DNA from: an uncultured Chthonomonas sp.
Lineage (GTDB): Bacteria; Armatimonadota; Chthonomonadetes; Chthonomonadales; CAJBBX01
Direction of reading: 5' to 3'
NCBI GenBank assembly: GCA_903951425.1
Contig: CAJBBX010000101.1
Location: 1 to 48,605, forward strand
Length of the DNA: 48,605 nucleotides
Position 1 is the first letter of the stretch, and every line of letters starts with the position of its first letter. The notes beneath the pieces are model-generated. The model saw only the letters and a list, made by a program, of their open reading frames with translations. It was not told the DNA's origin and did no database searches. The position numbers and the translations under genes were made by a program. Below, one piece after another: positions 27,101-35,740 of this stretch.

Positions 27101-28176
27101 TCTCTGGCAATCGCATTCGGTCAATCGCTCTCGCCGCCGCGCTGCTGTCGTTCTTCTCTGCGCACGGCGCCGCGTGGGCCGCGGACACAGCGTTTGTGAC
27201 TGGCGTCGTCCTCAGCCGGAGCGGCAAGGAGCCGGTAGCCGGCGCGACTGTGGCTGTCTATGACCAGGGCGGCAAGGTCATAGACTACGCCAAGACCGAC
27301 ATCGACGGGTCCTACGTCCTGGCCGTGCCCTGGTCCGCACTGAGGATCAAGAAGGCGGCCGGCGGCGGATTTGTGCGCAAGGTGGGTTCGGGCGTGACGA
27401 GGATTACCGGCGGGATCAGCCGAATGGCGTCCGGTCCGCTGAAGGCTGGGATTCGCGCCGCCGCAGCGGCGGCCTCGGCCGATCCTGTCCTGAAGCTCGG
27501 CGCGCAGGCGGCCGCGGGGCTGGCCACATCGGCCATCGACACCGCCAGCGGGTCCGGCAAGCGCGGACGCTCGGACCTCGCACCTGGAGCCATGTGGCTG
27601 CGCATCTCGGCCACTGGCCGCGAGGACCTGGTCTCGCCGGCGCAGTTGTACTGGTTGGAGCGCGAGGAGCATCGCGCAGGCGGGAAGGCGCTGGAGGCCT
27701 ACCTCGCCTGGCTCGACCCTGCCGTACTCGCGGTTGGAGGCGAAGGCGCCTCCTCCGTGGATCCCGGTCTCATGCGCTTCAGCAGTGTGCGCGTGGAGCC
27801 CGGTATCGCCGAAGTGGGGGCCGAAGTCACGATCTCGGCCCGCTTTCCCACGCCCACGGAGCCGAGGACGCCCGTGCGCGTGGTGGCAAAGATTGAGCGC
27901 GCCAACATTCTGGTGCCCTTGGAGCCCGCTGGAGGCGATCGGTACCAGGGCAAGTTCGTTGTTGGTAAGCGATTTCCGCTGAACGACATGATGGTGACCC
28001 TGCTCGCCTATGCTCAGCAAGAGGGCGAGACCGGCCCGGACCCAAAGGTGGAGTCCACGCTGGCCAAGGCGGGTTTCTTTGAAGCAGATCGCGAGTACGT
28101 TTTCGACCCGATGAGGGTCGTGAGCAGAAACCGGGGACAGGCCTCGCTTACCGTAGTGCGGCCGCCCAGGCGCTAG
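27097..28176 (+). CDS. Secreted carboxypeptidase-regulatory-like domain protein
   Basis: A 359-residue protein with a Sec-type signal peptide (SIALAAALLSFFSAHGAAWA, cut near AWAAD). It is followed by a carboxypeptidase-regulatory-like beta-sandwich: VTGVVLSRSGKEPVAGATVAVYD then KTDIDGSYVLAVPW. An alanine/glycine-rich segment follows (residues about 95-150), and a second strand-rich domain beginning near RVEPGIAEVGAEVTISARF. No catalytic residues are evident. It probably sits in the cell envelope. The GTG start at 27097 overlaps the VanW-family stop (GTGA), so both are co-translated. The specific function is unknown. Confidence 0.7.
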   Translation: MISGNRIRSIALAAALLSFFSAHGAAWAADTAFVTGVVLSRSGKEPVAGATVAVYDQGGKVIDYAKTDIDGSYVLAVPWSALRIKKAAGGGFVRKVGSGVTRITGGISRMASGPLKAGIRAAAAAASADPVLKLGAQAAAGLATSAIDTASGSGKRGRSDLAPGAMWLRISATGREDLVSPAQLYWLEREEHRAGGKALEAYLAWLDPAVLAVGGEGASSVDPGLMRFSSVRVEPGIAEVGAEVTISARFPTPTEPRTPVRVVAKIERANILVPLEPAGGDRYQGKFVVGKRFPLNDMMVTLLAYAQQEGETGPDPKVESTLAKAGFFEADREYVFDPMRVVSRNRGQASLTVVRPPRR

Positions 28177-28236
28177 AGCTCCGACGGCGCGCCACCGTGG
28201 CGCACCGGTCGTTGGCAGCTCAGGTGCAGGGCGAGG

Positions 28237-28256
28237 GGCGCGCCATTCGGCGCGCC
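28237..28256. repeat. Perfect GC palindromic hairpin upstream of the GH42-like gene
   Basis: Two copies of the self-complementary octamer GGCGCGCC (28237-28244 and 28249-28256), separated by ATTC, form an 8-bp hairpin. It lies between the secreted protein gene and the 1160-residue protein gene, 31 nt before the latter's ATG. It may be a weak terminator or an mRNA end stabiliser. Confidence 0.5.
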
Positions 28257-28287
28257 TACAGCGACGGCGCCCCAACAGGAGACAGAG

Positions 28288-31200
28288 ATGACCAATGATG
28301 AGACGCTTGTGAGCGCCTCCGAACCTACCGTGCCTGCGCCGCAGGTCGACGAGACACCCGCCAAGCCCACGCGTACGCGGTCGGCAACGCCGCGCCGCAA
28401 GGCTACTGCCAAGGCTGTCGCTGATGCTTCGGAGCCGCCACCGGCCGAAGCGCCGGACACGACGCCCGCGCCAGTGCCGGAGCCGGCGCCGGTAGCGCGC
28501 GCTGCTGACGAGACCCCGTCCGCCGAGGCGCCAGCGAAGCCGAAGAGGGCGCCGCGTCCCCGCAAGCGTCCCACGCCTGTCGCTCCCAGCGAGGACATGC
28601 CGGAGGCCGTCGCTGTTCCGCCGGTTGAGGAGGTCGCGGGAGCGATCGCCGAGGTAGTGGCTCCCGTTGAGGCCCCTCCCGAGGCCGCCGACGTTCCCGC
28701 CAAGCCGAAGCGGAGCCGGTCGACCTCGTCCAGGAGCCGGAAGCCGAAGCAGCCTGCGCAGGAGGCCGATGCGCCGCCGCTCGAGGCTGTCGGGGCCGAT
28801 GCAGATACGGCTACTGCCGAGGACGCGTCGGCCGCGGTTGGGCCGGCCGATGTGGAGCCCCTGGAGGATGCTGCGGAGCCTGACGAGGCCGGTGCGCGGC
28901 CTGCAGAAGCCGCCGTCGATGTCGAGCCTCCCGCGACGGACGGCGGCGAAACTCCCGACGCCGATGCGCTGGTTCCGCCCAAGCGGTCGCGGCGCTCACG
29001 CCGGGGCCGTGGCGGTAGCGCGGCCTCCGACGCTCCTGAGGTCACCGATCCGGCAGCGGCGGAGCAGGCCGCGCCCGTGACCCCTCAGGCCGAGAAGCCT
29101 AAACGGTCGCGCGGCGGCAGGCGCAAGCCCGCCACCGAGGAGGCCGAGCCCGCCGAACCCGTGGCGCCCGGCGCACGCGTGGTGGTGCGAAAAGGCCTTC
29201 CGGAACTGATACTGGACGGCAAGCCGCTGGTCCCGGCCCTCTTCTTCGGTGATGTCAGTTCCGACAAGCGCGAGCGCCGGGTCACCTCGGAAATCGAGCG
29301 GGCGTCCAAGGCCGGCGTTCCCATCGTTTCAGCGCTGGTTGAGCTGATATGCCCTATGCCTCCAGACGACTCGGTCTATGAGATGGTCGACGCCCGCCTG
29401 TCCGTACTGGCGCAGGCATCCCCCACAGCCCGGATCATGCCGCGCATCGTCTTTCTGCCCGCCCCGATTTGGAAGCAGCAGTACCCGGGCGATATGGCGG
29501 TCTATGACGCGGGCACGTCCGAGGAGCCGTCCATTGCCTCCGACACCTACTGGATGGAGGCCGAGAACGCGGTCCGCGCCTTGGTTACGCACATCGAGCG
29601 CACCCAGTACGGCCGCCGCGTGATCGGGTACCACTTGGAGCGCGGCGAGTGGTTCCAGCCCGCCGACGCCGGGTACGACCGCTCCTTCGCCAACCGTGAG
29701 GCCTTCCGGCGCTGGCTCCGGGCCAAGTACGGCGGCAGCGAGGTGGCCCTGCGGGCAGCTTGGTTCAGCGGGTCGGTGCAGTTCTACACCGCCGAGATAC
29801 CTGCGCCGCGCACAGAGAAGCGGTCTGATCTGGCCTTCTACGAGTCGCGGCGCGAGCGCCAGCGCGTGGACTTCCACGAGTTCACCTCGGAGATGACTGC
29901 CACGCGCCTGATCGGTCTGGCCCGAGCGGCCAAGGAGGCCGGGGACGGCAAGGCGCTCGTTTCTGTCTGCTACGGCTATACCTATGAGTTCACCCACTCG
30001 GGCTCGGGCCACCTGGCGCTGGGCAAGCTGCTCAGCTCAAGCTTCATCGATGCCGTCGCAGGCCCTCCGTCTTACAAGGACCGCCTCCCCGGCTCCAGCG
30101 GGGCCTGCCCGTGGCCGGTGGACTCGCCGGCGGTCCACGGCAAGCTTGCGATCCTTGAGGATGACTCCAAGACGCATCTCGCTCCTGCCGGTGGCGACGC
30201 CGACGACTTCAACCCGCGCATGGACAGCCGGCATGCCACCGAGAGCGCCCACATGCGCTCGATCGGCATCGGGCTCGCCCATCAGGTCGGATTGGGCTGG
30301 ATGGACCTTTGGGGCGACGGCTGGCTCGACTCCGAGGACGCCTGGGAGCGCGCCGGCCGGCATGTGGCGGCGTACACCGGCCAACTGCCCGGACGCAAGC
30401 GCGTGGCTCCCGATGTCGTCGCGATGATCGACGAGTCCAGCCTCTTCCACGTCCAGAACCAGGATGTGGCGCGGCGCATCTTGCATGGCCAGCGCGAAGC
30501 GTTGGCGCGATCAGGCGCCTCCGTGGCCTACTGCCTCCAGAGCGACGTGCTGCTGAAGTCGTTTCCGGATGATGCCAAGCTGTTCATCTTCCTATCGCCG
30601 TTTCGCATGCCGGCCGCGCAGCGCGTGGCGGTCAGGGAGCGCCTTCAGAAGGCCGGTAAGGTTGTGGTCTGGGTGTATGCGGCGGGTATCTGTGACGCCC
30701 ACGGCGACCCGGAGGACGGGGCCCGCGACGTGGTCGGCATGACGTTGCGCCGGCAGGCCTGGGGCTCCGAGATGGGGTCCAAGATCGTCGCTCGCGACCA
30801 TCCCATCGCCCACGACGTCCGCGATGGCCAGTTCGGCGTTCGCGAGCGCCTAAACCCCAGCTTCTACGTCGATGACCTCGGCCCCGGCATGACGGTGGTG
30901 GGGGAGTACGTCGGTAGTGGCCTTCCGTCACTCGTGGTTCGCGAGGTCGATGGCTGGAAGTCGGTGTTCTACGGTGAGACGGCGCTGACGGCCGAGGTGG
31001 TTCGTGGGCTCTGTCGGCTCGCGGGCGCCTCGCTGGCCACGCCCAACGCCGATGACTACGTCTCCAGCGGCAATAATTGGCTTTCGGTGCATGCCGTCAA
31101 GGAGGGCGTCCGTTCCCTGAGCGTACCGGCAGGGATGGGCCTGTACGACCTGCAGGACCGAACGCTCCATCAAGCGACCAACGGCGTCGTGCGCATCTCC

Positions 31201-31770
31201 ATGCGCGCCAAATCGACACACGTGTTTGCTGTGGGAACGTCGGCATCGATCCAGGCGCTCGGTCTGAAGGTGGTGCAGGAGAGCGCCCAGCCCGTCGCAA
31301 GGCCCACTGAAGAAGCTCCGGGCCCGGCCCCGGCGCCGGTCGCCACCGGTAGCCTCCCGGGCCCGCCGCCTGCGCTACCGGGTCCGCCGCCAGTGTTGCC
31401 TGGCCCTCCGCCTGCGCTGCCGGGCCCGCCCGCCGCATTGCCCGGTCCTCCGCCGCCGCTACCGGCCCCGCCGGAGCTGCCGGGCCCGCCGCCCATCTTG
31501 GAGAAGCCTCGCCGTTCGAGGCCGAAGGTGGACCTGCTGCCCCGCCCCGAGGCCGAGCCCGCTGCTGATCACTCCGCGGAGGCCGATGCCGACGCCGAGG
31601 TCCTGGAGCCTCTGTCTGATGATGACGGCGAGCCGGACGCGGCCGAGGCTGGAGCCGATGCGTCGCCGCACCGCCGCCGCCGCCGTGGCGGTCGAAGCCG
31701 CCGACGTCGACCGCGAAGCGGTGGCGATGGCGAGGGCGCCGCGCCGGCCGCAGAGGGCGCGGGTGCCTAG
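28288..31770 (+). CDS. GH42-like (beta-galactosidase-type) protein with charged and proline-rich disordered tails
   Basis: A 1160-residue chimera. Residues about 1-290 are Ala/Pro/Glu-rich with basic clusters such as KRSRRSRRGRGG. Residues about 295-730 resemble a GH42-type TIM barrel; candidate carboxylates are E451 (in GYHLERGEW) and E624 (in LAILEDDSK). Residues about 730-900 resemble the beta-galactosidase trimerisation domain (LFIFLSPFRMPAAQRVAV). Residues 1023-1071 hold about seven 7-residue LPGPPPx repeats. The last 90 residues are acidic, then strongly basic (HRRRRRGGRSRRRRP), like RNA- or membrane-binding tails of RNase E-type proteins. There is no signal peptide. AGGAGA precedes the ATG at 28288. 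The tail overlaps mtaB. Enzyme activity is inferred, not shown. Confidence 0.8.
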   Translation: MTNDETLVSASEPTVPAPQVDETPAKPTRTRSATPRRKATAKAVADASEPPPAEAPDTTPAPVPEPAPVARAADETPSAEAPAKPKRAPRPRKRPTPVAPSEDMPEAVAVPPVEEVAGAIAEVVAPVEAPPEAADVPAKPKRSRSTSSRSRKPKQPAQEADAPPLEAVGADADTATAEDASAAVGPADVEPLEDAAEPDEAGARPAEAAVDVEPPATDGGETPDADALVPPKRSRRSRRGRGGSAASDAPEVTDPAAAEQAAPVTPQAEKPKRSRGGRRKPATEEAEPAEPVAPGARVVVRKGLPELILDGKPLVPALFFGDVSSDKRERRVTSEIERASKAGVPIVSALVELICPMPPDDSVYEMVDARLSVLAQASPTARIMPRIVFLPAPIWKQQYPGDMAVYDAGTSEEPSIASDTYWMEAENAVRALVTHIERTQYGRRVIGYHLERGEWFQPADAGYDRSFANREAFRRWLRAKYGGSEVALRAAWFSGSVQFYTAEIPAPRTEKRSDLAFYESRRERQRVDFHEFTSEMTATRLIGLARAAKEAGDGKALVSVCYGYTYEFTHSGSGHLALGKLLSSSFIDAVAGPPSYKDRLPGSSGACPWPVDSPAVHGKLAILEDDSKTHLAPAGGDADDFNPRMDSRHATESAHMRSIGIGLAHQVGLGWMDLWGDGWLDSEDAWERAGRHVAAYTGQLPGRKRVAPDVVAMIDESSLFHVQNQDVARRILHGQREALARSGASVAYCLQSDVLLKSFPDDAKLFIFLSPFRMPAAQRVAVRERLQKAGKVVVWVYAAGICDAHGDPEDGARDVVGMTLRRQAWGSEMGSKIVARDHPIAHDVRDGQFGVRERLNPSFYVDDLGPGMTVVGEYVGSGLPSLVVREVDGWKSVFYGETALTAEVVRGLCRLAGASLATPNADDYVSSGNNWLSVHAVKEGVRSLSVPAGMGLYDLQDRTLHQATNGVVRISMRAKSTHVFAVGTSASIQALGLKVVQESAQPVARPTEEAPGPAPAPVATGSLPGPPPALPGPPPVLPGPPPALPGPPAALPGPPPPLPAPPELPGPPPILEKPRRSRPKVDLLPRPEAEPAADHSAEADADAEVLEPLSDDDGEPDAAEAGADASPHRRRRRGGRSRRRRPRSGGDGEGAAPAAEGAGA
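31357..31500 (+). repeat. Tandem 21-nt repeats encoding LPGPPPx
   Basis: About seven in-frame, imperfect 21-nt units encode LPGPPPA, LPGPPPV, LPGPPPA, LPGPPAA, LPGPPPP, a 6-residue LPAPPE and LPGPPPI. This is a polyproline linker within the GH42-like protein. Such tandem units can vary in copy number between strains. Confidence 0.85.
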
Positions 31771-33037
31771 GGTCAGCTTCGTGACGCTGGGCTGCAAGGT
31801 CAACCAGTACGAGACCGAGCGGCTCCAGCGCGGGTTCGAGGAGCAGGGCTTCGAAGTGGTCGAGCCGGGGTTCGCCGCTGACGTCTGCGTGGTGAACTCC
31901 TGCTCGGTCACGACCGAGGCTGAGCGCAAGTCACGCAGCGCCCTGCGACGTCTGCAACGGTCCAACCCCGAGGCCCTGCTAGTCCTCACCGGCTGCTACC
32001 CGGAGATGCTGCGCCGTCTGGGGCAAGAGCTCGACCCGCACGCCCTGGTCGTGCCTAATCGTGATAAGCTCAACACGCTACGCTACGTGTCCGAGGCCCG
32101 GCCGGACCTGCTGGCTGAGGCGTGTCCCGCCTCGACTGCCCGCCCGGACGCCCACCGGACGCGTGCGGTGGTCAAGGTGCAGGACGGCTGCAACCTTAAC
32201 TGCACCTACTGCTCCATCCCGTTCACCCGTCCGGCTCCCACCTCGCGCCCACCCGCTGAGATCGTCGATGAGGTCGCCGGGTTGGCTGCCGCGGGTTGCC
32301 CCGAGGTAGTGCTGGCAGGCATCTGTATCGGCCTGTACGGCGTGGACCAGCCGGACTGCCCGTGTGATCTGGTTGGACTGATCGAGCGGCTCGGCGCCAT
32401 CGCTGGTGGGCCGCGCCTTCGCCTCTCGTCCATCGAACCCGTCCACGTAACAGGCTCGCTTCTCGAGGCCATGGCCTGTGGCGGCAGGCTCTGCCCGCAC
32501 CTCCACCTCCCGCTCCAGAGCGGCAGTTCGCGGGTGCTCAGGGCCATGGGCCGGCCGTACGACAGCGATGCCTTCGTGCGCCTTTGTCGCCTGGCCAGGG
32601 CCGTCGTGCCCGGCGTGGGCCTCACCACCGACATCATGGTGGGCTTTCCCGGTGAGACGGAGGAGGACTTTACCGAGACGGGCCGCGTGGTGCGTGAGGC
32701 CGCCTTCCACCGTGCGCACATCTTCCGGTATTCGGTGCGGCCGGGCACGCATGCGGCGGAAATGGCCGATCAGGTTCCAGCGCAAGTGAAGGATGACCGC
32801 GCGCATCGGCTGGCGGAACTGGCAGGGCGTCTGCAGGCGGAGCAGGCGACGGCCGCATGGGGTACCGAACACGAGGTGGCCGTTGAACCCGCTCCCGGCG
32901 GACCAGGGCGGCTGATGGGCTACACGGGCAACTACCTCCGCGTGCGCTTCGCGGGCGACGCCGCCCTGGTGGGATCGCTTGCGCGCGCCCGTATCACCGG
33001 TGGCTCCGGCGCCGTACTCGAGGCCGTGCTGGTGTAG
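31763..33037 (+). CDS. mtaB: tRNA (N6-threonylcarbamoyladenosine(37)-C2)-methylthiotransferase
   Basis: Radical-SAM enzyme that adds a methylthio group to t6A37 in ANN-decoding tRNAs. The N-terminal UPF0004 domain starts VSFVTLGCKVNQYETE with cluster cysteines also in VVNSCSVT and LTGCYPE. The radical-SAM motif CNLNCTYC follows in VVKVQDGCNLNCTYCSIPF. HLPLQSGSSRVLRAMGRPY, TTDIMVGFPGETEEDF and FRYSVRPGTHAA are canonical. The chosen GTG at 31763 gives 424 residues and overlaps the upstream stop by 8 nt. An in-frame ATG at 31727 would add 12 basic residues. It converges on the PfkB gene, with 6 nt between them. Confidence 0.93.
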   Translation: MPRVSFVTLGCKVNQYETERLQRGFEEQGFEVVEPGFAADVCVVNSCSVTTEAERKSRSALRRLQRSNPEALLVLTGCYPEMLRRLGQELDPHALVVPNRDKLNTLRYVSEARPDLLAEACPASTARPDAHRTRAVVKVQDGCNLNCTYCSIPFTRPAPTSRPPAEIVDEVAGLAAAGCPEVVLAGICIGLYGVDQPDCPCDLVGLIERLGAIAGGPRLRLSSIEPVHVTGSLLEAMACGGRLCPHLHLPLQSGSSRVLRAMGRPYDSDAFVRLCRLARAVVPGVGLTTDIMVGFPGETEEDFTETGRVVREAAFHRAHIFRYSVRPGTHAAEMADQVPAQVKDDRAHRLAELAGRLQAEQATAAWGTEHEVAVEPAPGGPGRLMGYTGNYLRVRFAGDAALVGSLARARITGGSGAVLEAVLV

Positions 33038-33043
33038 GGTGGC

Positions 33044-34021
33044 TTACCGGAGCGATTCCAGCGAGGCTCGATCCAGCGTGTCAAGTCGCGGCCCGAGCTT
33101 GCTCACCACGCGGGCGGCCGTTTCGGCGCCGATGCGGCCGGCGCGTTCCGGAGCGAGGTCCTGTGTGAGGCCGTAGAGCATGCCGGCGGCGAACATATCT
33201 CCGGCTCCCGTGGTGTCCACAAGGGCGGCCGGCCAGACCGGCACACGATGGAGTGTGCCGCCCGTAGCGACCAATGAGCCGCGGCTATCCATGGTCACGA
33301 CGGCGATCTTGCAGACCGACGCCAGCGCCAGGGCGGCATCTTCGGGGTCGGCACAGCCCGTCAGCGCCATGGCCTCATCGCTGTTGCCCATCACGACATC
33401 GACGTGCTTTACAATCAGGTTTTTGAAATCCTCTAGGTGGCGGTTCACGCAGAAGGGGTCGGAGAGGCTCATGGCCACCTGGACACCCAACCGGTTTGCG
33501 CTGCTCATGGCGTGCGTAACGGCCTCCTTCTGGCTGAACGTATCCCAGAGGTAGCCGGTGACGTAGAGGTAGCGGCTGGCGGCCAAATCGTCGATGTTGA
33601 CCTCGGCGCGCGTAAGGTCGCGGCTGACGCCAAGGTGGGTACACATGGTGCGCTGCTTGTCGGGCGTGATCAGGATCACTGAGACACCCGTGTGGCCCGA
33701 TCCGTGGCCTAGGTTGGCCTGGACCTGCTTCTCTTGCAGCGATGCCCGGTAGAGCAGGCCATACTCGTCATCGGCGACGCGGCTGGTAAAGCAGGTACGT
33801 CCGCCCAGCATGGCCACGCCGATCATGGTGTTGGCGCCGGAGCCGCCGGCTTCGTGGTTTACTATGTGGCCTGCCAGCCGCGGCAGCAGGGCCTCGTGCT
33901 GGTGCTGGTCGATCAGTGACATGCCGCCCTTGGGGAAGCCGAGTTCGTCGAGGTCCCGGTCGGTCACTTCGGCCTGAATGTCGAACAGGGCATTGCACAT
34001 GCCGAACACATCGAAGCGCAT
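33044..34021 (-). CDS. PfkB-family carbohydrate or nucleoside kinase
   Basis: A 325-residue ribokinase-fold kinase, closest in pattern to adenosine/sugar kinases. The N-terminal substrate lid region has DIQAEVTD and a glycine pair in EAGGSGANTMIGVAMLGG. The C-terminal signature VDTTGAGDMFAAGMLYGL contains the catalytic aspartate and anion hole. The ATG at 34021 follows GGGAGGAA at good distance. It lies alone on the minus strand, divergent from mnmA. The substrate (adenosine, ribose, fructose or another sugar) is not determined. Confidence 0.9.
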   Translation of the reverse strand: MRFDVFGMCNALFDIQAEVTDRDLDELGFPKGGMSLIDQHQHEALLPRLAGHIVNHEAGGSGANTMIGVAMLGGRTCFTSRVADDEYGLLYRASLQEKQVQANLGHGSGHTGVSVILITPDKQRTMCTHLGVSRDLTRAEVNIDDLAASRYLYVTGYLWDTFSQKEAVTHAMSSANRLGVQVAMSLSDPFCVNRHLEDFKNLIVKHVDVVMGNSDEAMALTGCADPEDAALALASVCKIAVVTMDSRGSLVATGGTLHRVPVWPAALVDTTGAGDMFAAGMLYGLTQDLAPERAGRIGAETAARVVSKLGPRLDTLDRASLESLR

Positions 34022-34111
34022 TGGTTCCTCCCGAGGTCGCCACAGCAAGGTTGCTCAGAAGGATACCAGAGCAGGCCGTGCGGTCAGGCGGCCGCGAGAT
34101 CGGAGGCAGGG

Positions 34112-35194
34112 GTGACCGTCGCGGTAGCCATGAGCGGAGGCGTGGATAGCGCTGTCGCTGCGGCCCTGCTCCAGCGCCAGGGCCTCCCTGTGGTGGGTTT
34201 CACCCTCCGCATCTGGGAAGCGTCGGGCGAGGCGCCCGCGTCAGGTTGTTGCTCCATCGATGCGGTGGCCGATGCGCGCCGGGCCGCCGCGCGCCTCGGC
34301 ATACCGCACTACGTGCTCGACGCGCGCAGTGTCTTCTCTGAGGCGGTGATGCGCCCCTTCGCCGAGGCATACCGGCAGGGCGCCACGCCGAACCCCTGCA
34401 TCGAGTGCAACCGCCACGTGAAGTTCGGCTGGTTCCTCGAGAAGGCCCGCGAACTCGGCGCCGACCGCGTGGCGACCGGCCACTACGCCATAATCGACCG
34501 TGCGCCGGGAGGCAGGTGGCGTCTGCACGAGTCGGCCAACTGCTCCAAGGACCAGTCCTACGTGCTCTACTGTCTCTCGCAGGATGCGCTGGCCCGAACG
34601 CTGCTGCCGTTGGGCGAGATCGCCGACAAGGCCGAGACGCGTCGCATCGCCGCGGAACTGGGTATGGCCGTCTCCAGCAAGCCGGACAGCCAGGACATCT
34701 GCTTTGTTGGTCCTGACGGCTATGCCGAGGTTCTCCGTAACCTGGCGCCGGACGCGCTGGAGCCCGGGGAGATCGTCGATTGCTCCGGAGGTCGCCTCGG
34801 CACCCACGACGGCATCGGCCGGTTCACCGTGGGGCAGCGCCGACGCCTTCCGCCCTCATCCTCGGGTCCGCTCTACGTGGTGGCGATCGACGCCGCCCGG
34901 CGCCGAGTGGTGGTCGGACCGGCCGAGCGGGTCCTCTCCGACCGGTGCGAGGTGGGCTCAATGAACTGGGTCTCCATCGCGGAACCCGACCAACCGCTTG
35001 CAGTGAGCGTTCGCATCCGTTATAATGCCACCGTACAGGCGGCATGCATCAGCGCGCCGCGTTCCGACGGTAGCGTCGAGTGCCGGTTCGCGGAACCGCA
35101 GCGCGCTGTCACGCCCGGGCAATCGGCCGTCTTCTATCAGGATGGCGCCGTTCTGGGCGGCGGCGTGATCCTGCCGCGCCGAGCAGGGGAGTGA
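34112..35194 (+). CDS. mnmA: tRNA-specific 2-thiouridylase
   Basis: Adds sulfur to U34 of Lys, Glu and Gln tRNAs. The PP-loop SGGVDS (residues 8-13) binds ATP. The two catalytic cysteines are C96 (NPCIECN) and C197 (DSQDICFV). ATGHYAII and KDQSYVLY are also canonical. The 360 residues are a normal length. The GTG start follows GGAGGCAGG. The downstream genes (DUF948, YtxH, AI-2E) follow closely, with 10 nt to the next, and may be co-transcribed. Confidence 0.96.
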   Translation: MTVAVAMSGGVDSAVAAALLQRQGLPVVGFTLRIWEASGEAPASGCCSIDAVADARRAAARLGIPHYVLDARSVFSEAVMRPFAEAYRQGATPNPCIECNRHVKFGWFLEKARELGADRVATGHYAIIDRAPGGRWRLHESANCSKDQSYVLYCLSQDALARTLLPLGEIADKAETRRIAAELGMAVSSKPDSQDICFVGPDGYAEVLRNLAPDALEPGEIVDCSGGRLGTHDGIGRFTVGQRRRLPPSSSGPLYVVAIDAARRRVVVGPAERVLSDRCEVGSMNWVSIAEPDQPLAVSVRIRYNATVQAACISAPRSDGSVECRFAEPQRAVTPGQSAVFYQDGAVLGGGVILPRRAGE

Positions 35195-35204
35195 GGAGAC
35201 GTCA

Positions 35205-35702
35205 TTGACCGCACGTGATATTGTTGAGATCGCCCTTGCTGCTGTGGTGGTGGCCAACCTTGTGGCCGTCGGTCTCGGCATGCTAGCAATCACCCGCCGC
35301 ATGGGTGACCTGACCCGCGTGACGCATTCAGCCATCGCCCAGATCGAGAGCGAGGTCGCCACCACTCTGTCAGAGGCGCGCAAGGCGCTGACAGAGGTGC
35401 AGACCCTCTCGACGTCCGTGGTTGAAGTGACGAACAACCATCTGGTGCCGACTTTGGAGGCCCTGAAGACGGCAGCGGAACGGATGGAGGCGCTTGGGGC
35501 GACGCTGCAAGAGAGCGCGCAGTCGGTTCGCAAGGTGACTGCGGCTGCCGAGAGCATAGCTACTCCGACGGCTGCGCTGGTCTCAGCCGCCAGACTCTTC
35601 ACCTCGCGTGGAGGGCGCGCCGGCCTTCTGACTGCCCTGGCGGGAGCCGCGGCCAAGGCGCTTTTCGCCGGGCGGCGACACCATGACGCCGCCGCATCGT
35701 AA
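35205..35702 (+). CDS. DUF948-like membrane-anchored coiled-coil protein
   Basis: A 165-residue protein with an N-terminal membrane segment (IVEIALAAVVVANLVAVGLG) and a long heptad-patterned region (residues about 35-110) with alternating hydrophobic positions and few prolines. This matches DUF948 proteins, which frequently precede ytxH genes. The start is a TTG with TGAGGAG 6 nt upstream. The role is unknown; an envelope-stress or scaffolding function has been suggested for related YtxH/DUF948 pairs, but nothing here proves it. Confidence 0.8.
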   Translation: MTARDIVEIALAAVVVANLVAVGLGMLAITRRMGDLTRVTHSAIAQIESEVATTLSEARKALTEVQTLSTSVVEVTNNHLVPTLEALKTAAERMEALGATLQESAQSVRKVTAAAESIATPTAALVSAARLFTSRGGRAGLLTALAGAAAKALFAGRRHHDAAAS

Positions 35703-35740
35703 AGAGTGTTGTAGACGCATCAAATCCCTGGAGGTGCACC

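Noticed and set aside
28173..29045. 290-codon open frame on the minus strand opposite the GH42-like N-terminus (Ser/Ala/Gly-rich)
   Set aside because: It is the antisense shadow of a proline/alanine/GC-rich region, has no ribosome-binding site or family match, and overlaps a supported gene completely.
31357..31500. CRISPR-like or tandem DNA array
   Set aside because: The 21-nt units are in-frame coding repeats for LPGPPPx with no spacers.
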